The notes: generated from the letters alone by a model not told the origin. Counted from the first letter of the stretch, positions 26,497-35,668 are shown. The stretch: DNA of 64,000 nt from Myroides odoratus DSM 2801 (GCF_000243275.1 NZ_CM001437.1:1691165-1755164); one strand, 5' to 3'. Numbers and translations are program-made.

Positions 26497-27515
26497 TGAA
26501 AGGGATACTACTTGTAAATTTAGGTTCGCCAAAATCTCCAACACCCGAGGATGTAAAACCTTATTTGGATGAATTTTTAATGGACAAAAGAGTCATTGAT
26601 ATGCCTTATTTACTACGAGCTTTCTTAGTAAAGGGAATTATCCTCAATACAAGACCAAAGAAATCAGCAGAAGCGTATCAAAAAGTATGGTTACCGGAAG
26701 GGTCTCCATTAATTGTTATTTCTCAGCGTCAGCAAAAAAAACTACAACAGAAGATTGACTTACCTATTGCCTTAGCGATGCGATATGGAGAGCCTTCAAT
26801 CAAAACAGGTTTACAAGAGTTAAAAGACAAAGGAGTTACGGAGGTATTTATGATTCCTTTATATCCGCAATTTGCTATGGCTACGACTGAAACCATTGAG
26901 GTCTTAGCAGAAGAATTGCGCAAAAAACACTTTGCTAACATAAGTATCACTAGTATGCCTGCATTTTACAATAAACAGGAATACATTGATGCTTTAGCAG
27001 CTTCTATTCAAGCACATTTGGATGAAAACGAATGGGACCATGTCCTTTTCTCTTATCACGGCGTACCTGAACGTCACATCTACAAATCGGATACAACAAA
27101 ATCACATTGTAAAATTGACGGTTCTTGCTGTAATACTCCTTCTGTAGCACATCAACATTGCTACAGACACCAATGTTTAGAAACAACCAAGCAAGTGGTT
27201 GAAAAACTCAATATTCCGGAAGGGAAGTATACCAATACGTTTCAGTCTCGACTAGGTCCTGATAAATGGTTACAACCACCAACAGATAAAACGGTGAATC
27301 AACTTGCTGAAAACGGGATTAAACACCTAGCAGTGGTTACACCTGCCTTTGTTGCGGATTGTTTAGAGACCTTGGAAGAAATCGGTATGGAAGCACATGA
27401 CGAGTTCTTGCATCACGGCGGAACTTCTTTTAAAACAATTCCTTGCTTAAATGACAACGATGCTTTTATCGACGCCTTAGCGACTTGGATTACCTCTTGG
27501 GAACAAACTAAATAA
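26496..27515 (+). CDS. hemH: Ferrochelatase
   Basis: Inserts Fe(II) into the porphyrin in the last step. It starts with GILLVNLGSPKSP, has PLYPQFAMATTE, and the catalytic His in SYHGVPERH near residue 185. A run of cysteines, CKIDGSCC (about 205-212), may mark an iron-sulfur or metal site such as occurs in some ferrochelatases, but only part of the ligand set can be judged by eye. Because HemJ follows, the protoporphyrin route is used, and HemF produces its substrate. Length 339 is normal. Confidence 0.95.
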   Translation: MKGILLVNLGSPKSPTPEDVKPYLDEFLMDKRVIDMPYLLRAFLVKGIILNTRPKKSAEAYQKVWLPEGSPLIVISQRQQKKLQQKIDLPIALAMRYGEPSIKTGLQELKDKGVTEVFMIPLYPQFAMATTETIEVLAEELRKKHFANISITSMPAFYNKQEYIDALAASIQAHLDENEWDHVLFSYHGVPERHIYKSDTTKSHCKIDGSCCNTPSVAHQHCYRHQCLETTKQVVEKLNIPEGKYTNTFQSRLGPDKWLQPPTDKTVNQLAENGIKHLAVVTPAFVADCLETLEEIGMEAHDEFLHHGGTSFKTIPCLNDNDAFIDALATWITSWEQTK

Positions 27516-27523
27516 CAAGATAT

Positions 27524-28069
27524 ATGGCCTACTTATATTTAAAAGCACTCCATGTTATTTTTGTTGTCTGTTGGTTTGCTGGTTTATTCTATATCGTTCG
27601 CCTCTTTGTATATTATGTAGAAGCGAATGCGAAACCACAACTGGAGCAAGACATCCTCAAGAAGCAATACCGCATCATGACGAATCGTTTATGGAATATC
27701 ATCACCTGGCCCGCGGCTATTTTGACGTTGATTTTTGGTATCTCGCTTTTTGTAGTCAATCCTTATTTATTACAACAGCCTTGGATGCATGTCAAATTAT
27801 TGTTTGTGGTTTTCTTGATTGCTTATCATCTGAAATGCCATCAATTTGTCAAGCAAATCAACAACAATACCCTAACCAAAACCTCCTCTTTCTTTCGCAT
27901 TTGGAATGAAGGAGCAACAATTATTTTATTCTCTGTTGTTTTTTTAGTATTTTTAAAGAATGCTTTCAACTGGATATTTGGTGTAGTCGGACTAGTAGGT
28001 TTGGCTATATTATTAATGATAGGTATTAAGCTTTATAAACAAATTCGTCAACGCAAAGGAAATGAATGA
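27524..28069 (+). CDS. hemJ: Protoporphyrinogen IX oxidase HemJ (CopD-like)
   Basis: A 181-residue, four-helix inner-membrane protein of the HemJ/UPF0093 family that oxidises protoporphyrinogen IX to protoporphyrin IX. The conserved His of LKALHVIFVVCWFAGLFY and the Lys of MHVKLLFVVF are in place. In many annotations it appears only as a CopD-family protein, but the haem context (9 nt after hemH, no hemG or hemY in the window) supports HemJ. Its stop overlaps the following histidine kinase start (ATGA). Confidence 0.88.
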   Translation: MAYLYLKALHVIFVVCWFAGLFYIVRLFVYYVEANAKPQLEQDILKKQYRIMTNRLWNIITWPAAILTLIFGISLFVVNPYLLQQPWMHVKLLFVVFLIAYHLKCHQFVKQINNNTLTKTSSFFRIWNEGATIILFSVVFLVFLKNAFNWIFGVVGLVGLAILLMIGIKLYKQIRQRKGNE

Positions 28070-29535
28070 AAGACAAGTTTTTTTTAAAAAGTTTCTCCCT
28101 TCAAAATAGAATATTTTTTTCTCTAATTTTTTTAAGTATCATATCCTCTATATTGATATCCGCTGTTTCAGTGTATCAATTTAAGGAGGAGGCACGTACT
28201 TATCACCAATACCGATTAGAACGAAAAGAAGGTTCAATTACGGAAAACATCAATTACATTTTGACGACGACTCCTTATGAATTGAACACCGAGAACCTTC
28301 CTCTTATTTTTAAAGACAAAATACACGAACTTGCTTCCATTCACAATACGGAATTACACATCCACGACCTCGAGGGTAAATTACTACTCTCTTCTAAAGG
28401 GAGCTTCTCTATTGATGGAGAACAATCGAATATTCCGATTATCATTTTAAAAACCATTAAATCTTCGCCAAACAAGCGCTTTGTCGATATAGAAGAAGTG
28501 GATCATACGCGTATTCGAACCGCTTATCGCTACCTCAAAGATCAAAAATTCAAACCTCTAGGAATCATTAAGATTCCCTACGCAGAGGAAACTGAATTTT
28601 ATGAAAGTGAAGTGCGCAACTTCATGTATAAATTTGGACAAGTGTACATTATTATGTTAATCATGTCCATCGCTATTTCTTACTTTTTATCCAATTACAT
28701 TACGCAGAGTTTGAATAAGCTGAGTATCAAAATGACCAGCACCAAACTAGGACAAAAAAATGAGAAGATCGAAGATATCTCTACAAGTAAAGAGATTTCG
28801 AACTTGATCAATGCCTACAACGATATGGTTGAAAAACTAGATGAAACCTATCAGCGTTTGGCACAAAATGAAAGAGAACAGGCTTGGCGAGAAATGGCGA
28901 AGCAAGTAGCACATGAAATTAAGAATCCGCTAACGCCAATGCGCTTAACGGTTCAGAGTTTTGAGCGTAAATTTGACCCTACCGATCCAGATATCATCAG
29001 CAAACTCAAGGACTACTCCGCTGTCCTAATTGGACAAATCGATACGATGTCTTCGGTTGCCACCGCATTCTCAAGCTTTGCCTCAATGCCTGCACAGCAA
29101 AATGAAACGCTAGACGTCATTAAAACGATTCGCATTTCTTTGGATATCTTTACGGAAGATTTTATCTACTTTGAACACGAAGACAAAGAAATCATCGCCA
29201 TTATTGATCAGACACAACTTATCCGTATTATTACTAATTTAGTAAAGAATGCAATTCAGGCGATTCCAGATAGCAATCCTAGTCCGATTGTTGTTGTAAA
29301 AGCCTATCAAGATGACACAAACATCATTATTTCCGTTACAGATAACGGAGCTGGAGTTGCTATTGCGGATAAGACGAAGATATTCGAACCGAAATTTACC
29401 ACCAAAACAAGTGGAATGGGACTTGGCCTGGGGATTATCAAAAATATTGTAGAAAATTATGAAGGAACCATTACCTTTGAAACTGAAGCTGGTAAGGGAA
29501 CAACTTTTACCGTAACTTTACCGCTGACCAAATAA
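28066..29535 (+). CDS. Sensor histidine kinase, NtrY-like
   Basis: A 489-residue membrane kinase. A first membrane helix (about 12-38), a periplasmic sensor of about 150 residues, a second helix (about 195-217), a HAMP linker, then the dimerisation domain with phosphoacceptor His283 in VAHEIKNPLTPMRL, and an ATPase domain with N-box NLVKNAIQAIP, G1 DNGAG and G2 GMGLGLGI. The NPLTPMRL H-box is characteristic of the NtrY group. It is translationally coupled to hemJ, but no response regulator is nearby, so the partner and stimulus are unknown. Confidence 0.9.
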   Translation: MKDKFFLKSFSLQNRIFFSLIFLSIISSILISAVSVYQFKEEARTYHQYRLERKEGSITENINYILTTTPYELNTENLPLIFKDKIHELASIHNTELHIHDLEGKLLLSSKGSFSIDGEQSNIPIIILKTIKSSPNKRFVDIEEVDHTRIRTAYRYLKDQKFKPLGIIKIPYAEETEFYESEVRNFMYKFGQVYIIMLIMSIAISYFLSNYITQSLNKLSIKMTSTKLGQKNEKIEDISTSKEISNLINAYNDMVEKLDETYQRLAQNEREQAWREMAKQVAHEIKNPLTPMRLTVQSFERKFDPTDPDIISKLKDYSAVLIGQIDTMSSVATAFSSFASMPAQQNETLDVIKTIRISLDIFTEDFIYFEHEDKEIIAIIDQTQLIRIITNLVKNAIQAIPDSNPSPIVVVKAYQDDTNIIISVTDNGAGVAIADKTKIFEPKFTTKTSGMGLGLGIIKNIVENYEGTITFETEAGKGTTFTVTLPLTK

Positions 29536-29549
29536 AAAATTTGAGAAAT

Positions 29550-30329
29550 ATGGAATATGAAAATATTTTAATTGAAACGGATGATCATATATCGGTTATC
29601 ACGATTAACAGACCAACGAAATTAAACGCCTTAAACAAGCCTACTATTGAAGAATTACACCGCGCACTAATCCAATTAGAGGAAGACAAAGCTGTTCGCG
29701 TTGTGATTATCACAGGAAGTGGGGAAAAAGCTTTTGTTGCAGGTGCAGATATTAAAGAATTTTCAAGCTTTAACGTGAGCGAAGGCTCACAGTTAGCAGC
29801 AAAAGGACAAGAATTATTATTTGATTACGCTCAAAACTACTCCAAACCAATTATTGCAGCTGTAAATGGATTTGCTTTAGGTGGTGGATTAGAATTAGCC
29901 ATGGCTTGTCACTTTAGAGTGGCTTCTACAAATGCTAAAATGGGATTACCAGAAGTAACTTTAGGTTTAATTCCAGGATATGGAGGAACACAACGTTTGC
30001 CGCAATTAATCGGTAAAGGACGTGCCATGGAATTAATTATGACTGCTGACATGATTAACGCAGAGAAAGCATTAGATTACGGGTTAGTAAACCACGTAGT
30101 TGAGCAAGCAGAGCTATTGTCTTTCACAAAAACAATTGCGCAAAAGATTTCAAATAATTCATCTTCGGCTATTTCTAAAGCAATCAAATCGATTAATGCA
30201 AACTTTAGAGATGGCACAAATGGATACCATGAAGAAATTAAACATTTTGGGGAGTGCTTCAATACACAAGATTTTACAGAAGGTACAACAGCTTTCTTAG
30301 AAAAGAGAAAACCAAATTTTAAAGGATAA
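29550..30329 (+). CDS. Enoyl-CoA hydratase/isomerase family protein
   Basis: A 259-residue crotonase. The oxyanion-hole segment AFVAGADIKEF and the signature GFALGGGLELAMACHFRVAS are present, with both catalytic glutamates (LEL and PEVTLGLIPGYGG), so a genuine hydratase is likely, for fatty-acid or branched-chain breakdown. I start at the ATG at 29550; the TTG nine bases upstream is less likely. It follows the kinase by 14 nt and ends the plus-strand haem-side operon at a strong terminator. Why it sits with haem genes is not evident. Confidence 0.88.
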   Translation: MEYENILIETDDHISVITINRPTKLNALNKPTIEELHRALIQLEEDKAVRVVIITGSGEKAFVAGADIKEFSSFNVSEGSQLAAKGQELLFDYAQNYSKPIIAAVNGFALGGGLELAMACHFRVASTNAKMGLPEVTLGLIPGYGGTQRLPQLIGKGRAMELIMTADMINAEKALDYGLVNHVVEQAELLSFTKTIAQKISNNSSSAISKAIKSINANFRDGTNGYHEEIKHFGECFNTQDFTEGTTAFLEKRKPNFKG

Positions 30330-30330
30330 A

Positions 30331-30365
30331 AAAAAGGTTGGAATTGACATTCCAACCTTTTTTGT
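30331..30365 (+). terminator. Terminator after enoyl-CoA hydratase
   Basis: A 13-bp perfect stem (30332-30344 with 30349-30361) around TGAC, with A- and T-runs on both sides, directly after the stop codon. Confidence 0.85.
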
Positions 30366-30381
30366 TTACACACAAGGTCAT

Positions 30382-30414
30382 AAAAAAAGCTCCTTGAAAT
30401 TCAAGGAGCTTTTT
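30382..30414 (-). terminator. Terminator of tRNA-Gln copy 1
   Basis: AAAAGCTCCTTGA pairs with TCAAGGAGCTTTT in a nearly continuous palindrome, directly after the tRNA 3' end on the minus strand. A near-identical hairpin follows copy 2. Confidence 0.8.
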
Positions 30415-30415
30415 G

Positions 30416-30486
30416 TTGGCCTACTAGGACTCGAACCTAGAACGACTGAACCAAAATCAGCTGTGTTACCATTACACCATAGGCCA
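30416..30486 (-). tRNA. tRNA-Gln (anticodon TTG), copy 1
   Basis: Read on the minus strand: acceptor TGGCCTA pairs with TAGGCCA, D-arm with GTGTAATGGTAACAC, anticodon loop TTTTGGT (anticodon TTG at 34-36, Gln), T-arm CTAGGTTCGAGTCCTAG, discriminator A. The 3' CCA is not encoded. It has its own promoter (30532-30562) and terminator and is identical to copy 2. Confidence 0.95.
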
Positions 30487-30531
30487 GTACCACTTTGCTT
30501 TCAAAAGTAAATTACTTCTGTATTGCGGATG

Positions 30532-30562
30532 CAAAAGTAGCATTATTTCTGTACTTACCAAA
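30532..30562 (-). promoter_or_regulatory. Promoter of tRNA-Gln copy 1
   Basis: Minus-strand TTTG (30559-30562), exactly 19 nt, TACTTTTG (30532-30539), a full consensus match, followed by a CATCCGC discriminator; the tRNA begins 45 nt downstream of the -7 box. Confidence 0.8.
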
Positions 30563-30660
30563 GATTATCGAAAGAATAATATCACCTCAAGTTCGACTCC
30601 TACTACAATCCATTAATAATCAATTGAAAGCGAAATAAATTTTAACATATTATTTTGTAA

Positions 30661-30812
30661 GGGGAGGTGATGAGAAGTGGGATGATGAGGGGTGGGGCGA
30701 TGAGAAGGTGAGGCTATGAGAGGTTGAGTGGTGGGATGATGAGAGGATTAGGCTCATGGGACACCCTTACCTCATAACCCTTATCTCATAACCGACAACC
30801 ATCTCCCATAAC
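30661..30812. repeat. GA-rich low-complexity spacer between the tRNA-Gln genes
   Basis: Positions about 30661-30750 are an imperfect array of GATGAG/GGTGATGAG/GGCTATGAGAGG units, and 30760-30812 carries the complementary kind (CTCATAACC, CCTTATCTCATAACC), so the two halves are roughly inverted. No ORF is credible here. It separates the two duplicated tRNA cassettes. Confidence 0.6.
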
Positions 30813-30813
30813 C

Positions 30814-30847
30814 AAAAAAAAAGCTCCTTGATTTTTCAAGGAGCTTT
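30814..30847 (-). terminator. Terminator of tRNA-Gln copy 2
   Basis: AAAGCTCCTTG (30820-30830) pairs with CAAGGAGCTTT (30837-30847) around ATTTTT, with an A9 run reading as T9 on the minus strand. Confidence 0.85.
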
Positions 30848-30850
30848 CTG

Positions 30851-30921
30851 TTGGCCTACTAGGACTCGAACCTAGAACGACTGAACCAAAATCAGCTGTG
30901 TTACCATTACACCATAGGCCA
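30851..30921 (-). tRNA. tRNA-Gln (anticodon TTG), copy 2
   Basis: The same 71-nt sequence as copy 1 at 30416-30486: identical acceptor, anticodon TTG and T-arm, no encoded CCA. It is transcribed leftwards from its own promoter at 30970-31000. Confidence 0.95.
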
Positions 30922-30969
30922 GTACCACTTTGCGACTCAAAAGTAGCATCTACTTCTGCATTGCGGAGG

Positions 30970-31000
30970 CAAAAGTAACACTTTTTTTATATTATCCAAA
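30970..31000 (-). promoter_or_regulatory. Promoter of tRNA-Gln copy 2
   Basis: Minus-strand TTTG (30997-31000), 19 nt, TACTTTTG (30970-30977), then CCTCCGC. Spacing and boxes are identical to copy 1, although the spacer sequence has diverged. Confidence 0.8.
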
Positions 31001-31098
31001 AACAAAACGCAAAATTATTTTTTTTTAATGTGACACGTATCTAATAAAAAAAGACTTTCTTTGTATATATTGATTAAAAATACCAAGAATATTCTTAT

Positions 31099-34000
31099 AT
31101 GTTAACATTCAACTACAAAAAGTGGAATATAATCGGTGGATGGCTGTGCTTCCTCGTTGCATTAATCACTTACACTTTGACGGTAGAACCTACGGTTAGT
31201 TTCTGGGATCCAGGAGAATACATTGCCACTTCTGCTAAACTTCAAGTAGGGCACCCTCCAGGAGCTCCTTTTTATCAGATGTTAGGTGCCTTGTTTTCTT
31301 TATTCGCTATCTCACCGCAGCATATTGCTCTAGCTGTGAATATGGTAGCCGTATTTTCAAGTGCTTTTACGATTCTTTTTATGTTCTGGTCCATGACCAA
31401 CATCTTAAAAAAGATGGTAACCAAAACATCGGAGTGGAACACTTCCAATGCTATTGCGGTTTTAGGTAGTGCGGCTATCGGATCATTAGCTTTCAGTTTT
31501 ACGGATAGTTTTTGGTTTAATGCGGTAGAATCAGAAGTGTATGCGTCTGCCATGGTGCTTACTGCCATTCTTCTCTATTTAGGGTTGCGATGGGTAGATG
31601 ATATGGATCAACCTCGTGGAAATCGCTGGTTATTATTAATCGGACTTGTTGCTGGATGTTCATTTGGGGTTCACTTAATGGCTTTGTTAACAATTCCTTC
31701 TATTGGACTACTCTACTTCTTCAAAAAATATGAAAAAGTTACTGTAAAGAACTTTATTATTGGAAATATAGCAGCTGTTGCTGCCCTATTCTTTTTGTTT
31801 GCATTTTTCTTCCCTAAGCTTTTAGCTTTCTTTGGAAAAACGGAGATTTTTGCCATCAATACGCTTGGGCTTCCTTTCAACAGCGGAACAATCCTTGCCT
31901 TCCTACTCTTAATTGGAGTTACGGTATTTGGTTTATACTACACCCGTAAGAAAGGATATGCAATGATTAATACCTTAATTCTAACGCTAGTATTTGTTTG
32001 TGTAGGATTAACCGCTTGGTTGATGTTGCCTATTCGCTCAAATGCCAACGTTACAATTAACGAAAACACGCCTTCCGATGCGGCAGAATTATTGGCCTAC
32101 TACCAACGTGAACAATATGGAGATGAGAGTATTTACTACGATTCCTATTTCACCAAGGCCTATGTTGGTTTAGATAAAAACAACCCTTGGAAAGATGATA
32201 AACCCAACTACGAAAGAGACTATAAAACAGGTAAATACGTAGTAGTTAACGAATGGAAAAATGCGGGACAGAACTTCGATGAAAAGCACAAAGGCTTTTT
32301 ACCTCGTATGTGGAGTACAGATAAGAATCACCGTATCAACTATATGCGTTATTCCAAACCGCTCAACTTCAATATTGCACAAGGATATACCAACAATGAA
32401 CAATTAATTTACCTCGATCGAGGAGTAAAACAAAAGCTAGCAAGTGGTGAATTTGGTGTAGAAGAGTTAGATAATTTCTTTAGCCAATATGGTCAAGCCT
32501 TAGATATCGAAGTTCCGTCATTCTCTGATAATATGTCGTATATGTTTACCTATCAATTTGGGTACATGTATTGGAGATATTTGATGTGGAACTTTGTTGG
32601 ACGTCAAGATGACATCCAAGGACAAGGGGACTTAGAACACGGAAACTGGTTAAGTGGAGTAAAATTCTTAGATGAAATCCGTTTAGGGTCTCAAGATAAT
32701 CTCCCTTCAGATGTATTAAATAACAAAGGAAGAAATACGTATTTCTTCTTGCCATTTATCTTGGGAATTGTAGGTATTGTATTCAATTACCGCAAAGATC
32801 CCAAAATGTTCTGGGTACTATTAGTGCTATTTTTATTTACAAGTTTAGCATTAAAAGTGTTCTTGAATGAACGCCCTTTTGAACCTAGAGAACGCGATTA
32901 TGCTGTTGTTCCTTCGTTCTATGTTTTTGCTATGTGGTTAGGTTTTGGTGTGTACTCTATCTACGAAGGAGTAAAAAGATACCTTTCGCCTAAACTAGCT
33001 AGCGCTGTTGTACTAAGTGTTTGTACACTAGCTGGTCCAGTCTTATTAGCACAACAAAATTGGGATGATCATGATCGTTCAAATCGCTATACTGCTTTAG
33101 CTAATGCAAGAGCGTACTTAGATTCGTGTGATCCGAATGCTATTATTTTCACTATTGGAGATAATGACACCTTCCCACTTTGGTACCTACAAGAAATTGA
33201 AGGCTATCGTACGGATGTTCGTGTAGTATGTACGAGTTTACTAACACAAGATTGGTATATTGACCAGATGAAGGCTAAAGCGTATGATTCTGAGCCGTTA
33301 CCTATCAAATTTACACATGATCAATATGTGGGGAATAAACGAGATGCTATTCTTATTGACCCTCAAACAGAGCAACGTTTTGATTTGTCTTTATTGTTAG
33401 ATGTTGTTCGCTCAGATGATCAACGAACAAAACGAATCACTGAAGCAGGGACAACCCTTCACTTCATTCCGACAAATAAATTCAGTCTTCCTGTAGATTC
33501 TGCAGTGATTGCAAAAAACAATATCGTATCCCCATATTTAAGAGATCAAATCGTACCTTCTCTTGATATCGACATTACGGATCAAGCGATTTATAAACAC
33601 CGTTTAATCATGTTGGATATTATCGCGAACAACAAATGGGAAAGACCTATTTATTTCTCTGGAGGTAGCTTTAACAATGACGATTTCGTTTGGATGAAAG
33701 ACTACTTACAGTTACAAGGATTAATTTACAAACTCGTACCAATTAAATCAGCGGGGCAAAATGCACATCCATTGGATTTGGGTATCATTGATTCAGATCG
33801 CATGTATGAAACTGTGAAGAAATGGTACTGGGGTAATATGGGAAGTGATAAGATTTACCACGATCCTCAAACACGTAGAAACGCTTTAAGCTACCGTATT
33901 AATTTAGGTCGCTTAGCAGAACAATTAGTCGAAGAAGGCAAGAATGCTAAAGCAAAAGATATTCTAGATATGGCGATGACTAATATGCCTATTGAGTATT

Positions 34001-34338
34001 ATGGTTATTACCAATTAGTAATTCCATTCATTGAATGCTATTACAAGATTGGAGAAACAAAAGTAGCACAAGGATATGCTAAACAGTTAGCTCAAAAATC
34101 GAAAGAGAAATTGTTTTACTACAAAAATCTTTCTTTAGAAGATCAAAACTATTATGCATATGAAATTCTATCTGAATTAGAGATTTGGAGAACTTTAGTA
34201 GCTATTGTGGATGAAGAAGATAAGCAAGCGGATGCTGTGAATCAATTCAAAAGCGATTTCAACGAATATTTCACACATTTCAACTATTTATTCAAACGAT
34301 ATCAAGGAGAAGAAGCGGAAGGGCAACCAGGAGCTTAA
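31099..34338 (+). CDS. DUF2723 membrane protein (GT117, protein O-mannosyltransferase-like)
   Basis: A 1079-residue inner-membrane protein of the TMEM260/DUF2723 family, placed by CAZy in GT117, with a GT-C glycosyltransferase fold. The N-terminal motif SFWDPGEYIATSAKLQVGH with acidic residues near 33-36 and the following GHPPGAP are diagnostic. About a dozen or more membrane helices fill the first 650 residues; the C-terminal 400 are soluble, with IIFTIGDNDTFPLWYLQE near 690 and a helical TPR-like end (about 930-1060). It may transfer a lipid-linked sugar to exported proteins; acceptor unknown. Monocistronic, upstream of thiL with a terminator between. Confidence 0.88.
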   Translation: MLTFNYKKWNIIGGWLCFLVALITYTLTVEPTVSFWDPGEYIATSAKLQVGHPPGAPFYQMLGALFSLFAISPQHIALAVNMVAVFSSAFTILFMFWSMTNILKKMVTKTSEWNTSNAIAVLGSAAIGSLAFSFTDSFWFNAVESEVYASAMVLTAILLYLGLRWVDDMDQPRGNRWLLLIGLVAGCSFGVHLMALLTIPSIGLLYFFKKYEKVTVKNFIIGNIAAVAALFFLFAFFFPKLLAFFGKTEIFAINTLGLPFNSGTILAFLLLIGVTVFGLYYTRKKGYAMINTLILTLVFVCVGLTAWLMLPIRSNANVTINENTPSDAAELLAYYQREQYGDESIYYDSYFTKAYVGLDKNNPWKDDKPNYERDYKTGKYVVVNEWKNAGQNFDEKHKGFLPRMWSTDKNHRINYMRYSKPLNFNIAQGYTNNEQLIYLDRGVKQKLASGEFGVEELDNFFSQYGQALDIEVPSFSDNMSYMFTYQFGYMYWRYLMWNFVGRQDDIQGQGDLEHGNWLSGVKFLDEIRLGSQDNLPSDVLNNKGRNTYFFLPFILGIVGIVFNYRKDPKMFWVLLVLFLFTSLALKVFLNERPFEPRERDYAVVPSFYVFAMWLGFGVYSIYEGVKRYLSPKLASAVVLSVCTLAGPVLLAQQNWDDHDRSNRYTALANARAYLDSCDPNAIIFTIGDNDTFPLWYLQEIEGYRTDVRVVCTSLLTQDWYIDQMKAKAYDSEPLPIKFTHDQYVGNKRDAILIDPQTEQRFDLSLLLDVVRSDDQRTKRITEAGTTLHFIPTNKFSLPVDSAVIAKNNIVSPYLRDQIVPSLDIDITDQAIYKHRLIMLDIIANNKWERPIYFSGGSFNNDDFVWMKDYLQLQGLIYKLVPIKSAGQNAHPLDLGIIDSDRMYETVKKWYWGNMGSDKIYHDPQTRRNALSYRINLGRLAEQLVEEGKNAKAKDILDMAMTNMPIEYYGYYQLVIPFIECYYKIGETKVAQGYAKQLAQKSKEKLFYYKNLSLEDQNYYAYEILSELEIWRTLVAIVDEEDKQADAVNQFKSDFNEYFTHFNYLFKRYQGEEAEGQPGA

Positions 34339-34359
34339 TTCTCTTAAAAAATAATGTAA

Positions 34360-34401
34360 ACACAAGCCTTTATTATCAATGAATAAAGGCTTGTGTCTTT
34401 T
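34360..34401 (+). terminator. Terminator after the GT117 gene
   Basis: A perfect 15-bp stem (34360-34374 with 34382-34396) around ATCAATG, followed by CTTTTC. Confidence 0.85.
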
Positions 34402-34451
34402 CTATACTATAGCAAAAATTAAATCATATAGGCCTAGTTGAGTTTTCTTCT

Positions 34452-34459
34452 TAACTTTG
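34452..34459 (+). promoter_or_regulatory. Putative -7 box of thiL
   Basis: TAACTTTG matches TAnnTTTG and lies 22 nt before the thiL ATG. No TTTG is found at the usual distance upstream. Confidence 0.35.
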
Positions 34460-34481
34460 CCCTTCAAAAGGAATCACAATT

Positions 34482-35525
34482 ATGATTGAAAATAAAAATC
34501 AAAGTAAAACACAAGTAGAGCAATTGGGTGAATTTGGCTTAATCAAGCATTTAACCAAAAACTTCTCTACAACACAATCTTCTACATTAAAAGGAGTTGG
34601 AGATGATGGAGCTGTCCTTGACTTTACAGGAGATAAGGTTGTTGTTTCAACCGATTTACTCATTGAAGGTGTGCATTTCGATTTAGCTTATGCTCCATTG
34701 AAACACTTAGGTTATAAGGCTATTGTTGTCAATCTATCTGATATCTGCGCGATGAATGCAGTTCCTACTCAAGTGACTGTTTCCATTGCGGTTTCTAATC
34801 GCTTTCCGTTGGAAGCCTTAGAAGAACTCTATGAAGGAATTGCATTAGCTTGTAATTACTACAAAGTAGATTTAATTGGCGGAGATACTACTTCATCTCA
34901 AAAAGGATTAATCATCAGTGTAACCGCTTTAGGTAAAGCACAAGAAGAGGATCTAGTATACCGTACTAACGCACAAGATAACGACTTATTAGTCCTAACA
35001 GGGGATATTGGCGGTGCTTATATGGGATTACAAGTTTTAGAACGCGAGAAACAAGTATACCTAGTTAATCCAAACAATCAACCTGATTTGTCTCCTTATG
35101 ATTATATCATCGAAAGACAACTTAAACCAGAAGCGCGTACTGATATCAAACAGTTATTGGCAGAACTGGATGTAAAACCAACAAGTATGATTGATGTATC
35201 AGATGGATTATCTTCTGAAATCATGCATTTATGTACCGAATCAAAAGTAGGTTGTAACTTGTTTGAAGAAAAACTTCCCTTAGATCCACAGTTCATCAAT
35301 ACTTGTGAGGAATTCAATATTGACTCAACAACCATTGCGATTAATGGTGGAGAAGATTACGAATTGTTATTTACGGTTAAAATGGAGGATTATGACAAGA
35401 TCAAAGGAAATCCAAACTTAACCGTTATCGGACATATGACACAGGAAAGTGAGGGAGTACACCTCATCACAAGAGACAATACCAAAATTCCAATCAAAGC
35501 AAAAGGTTGGAATGCTTTACAATAA
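34482..35525 (+). CDS. thiL: Thiamine-monophosphate kinase
   Basis: Phosphorylates thiamine monophosphate to thiamine diphosphate. It belongs to the AIR-synthase-like ATPase fold: GVGDDGAVLDF at the N-terminus, VVSTDLLIEGVHFDL, NLSDICAMNA, the GGDTTSS motif, MIDVSDGLSSE near 235 and NGGEDYELLFTV near 285. Length 347 is normal. No other thiamine gene and no TPP riboswitch are visible nearby; it is a single-gene unit with a terminator on each side. Confidence 0.96.
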   Translation: MIENKNQSKTQVEQLGEFGLIKHLTKNFSTTQSSTLKGVGDDGAVLDFTGDKVVVSTDLLIEGVHFDLAYAPLKHLGYKAIVVNLSDICAMNAVPTQVTVSIAVSNRFPLEALEELYEGIALACNYYKVDLIGGDTTSSQKGLIISVTALGKAQEEDLVYRTNAQDNDLLVLTGDIGGAYMGLQVLEREKQVYLVNPNNQPDLSPYDYIIERQLKPEARTDIKQLLAELDVKPTSMIDVSDGLSSEIMHLCTESKVGCNLFEEKLPLDPQFINTCEEFNIDSTTIAINGGEDYELLFTVKMEDYDKIKGNPNLTVIGHMTQESEGVHLITRDNTKIPIKAKGWNALQ

Positions 35526-35530
35526 ATGAT

Positions 35531-35558
35531 AAAACTGGCGTAATGCCAGTTTTTTTTT
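35531..35558 (+). terminator. Terminator of thiL
   Basis: AAAACTGGC (35531-35539) pairs with GCCAGTTTT (35545-35553) around GTAAT, followed by a T-run. Confidence 0.85.
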
Positions 35559-35668
35559 GCCTTATTTGTCGAACTAATTTGTCATAACACCTCAACTAAA
35601 ATAAAATATTAACTATTTTTCACAACTATTTAATAAAATGTTTTAAATTTGGGTAAAAACACACGATT

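Noticed and set aside
34339..34481. TPP riboswitch before thiL
   Set aside because: Only a terminator and a -7 box are visible; no THI-box conserved sequence is present.
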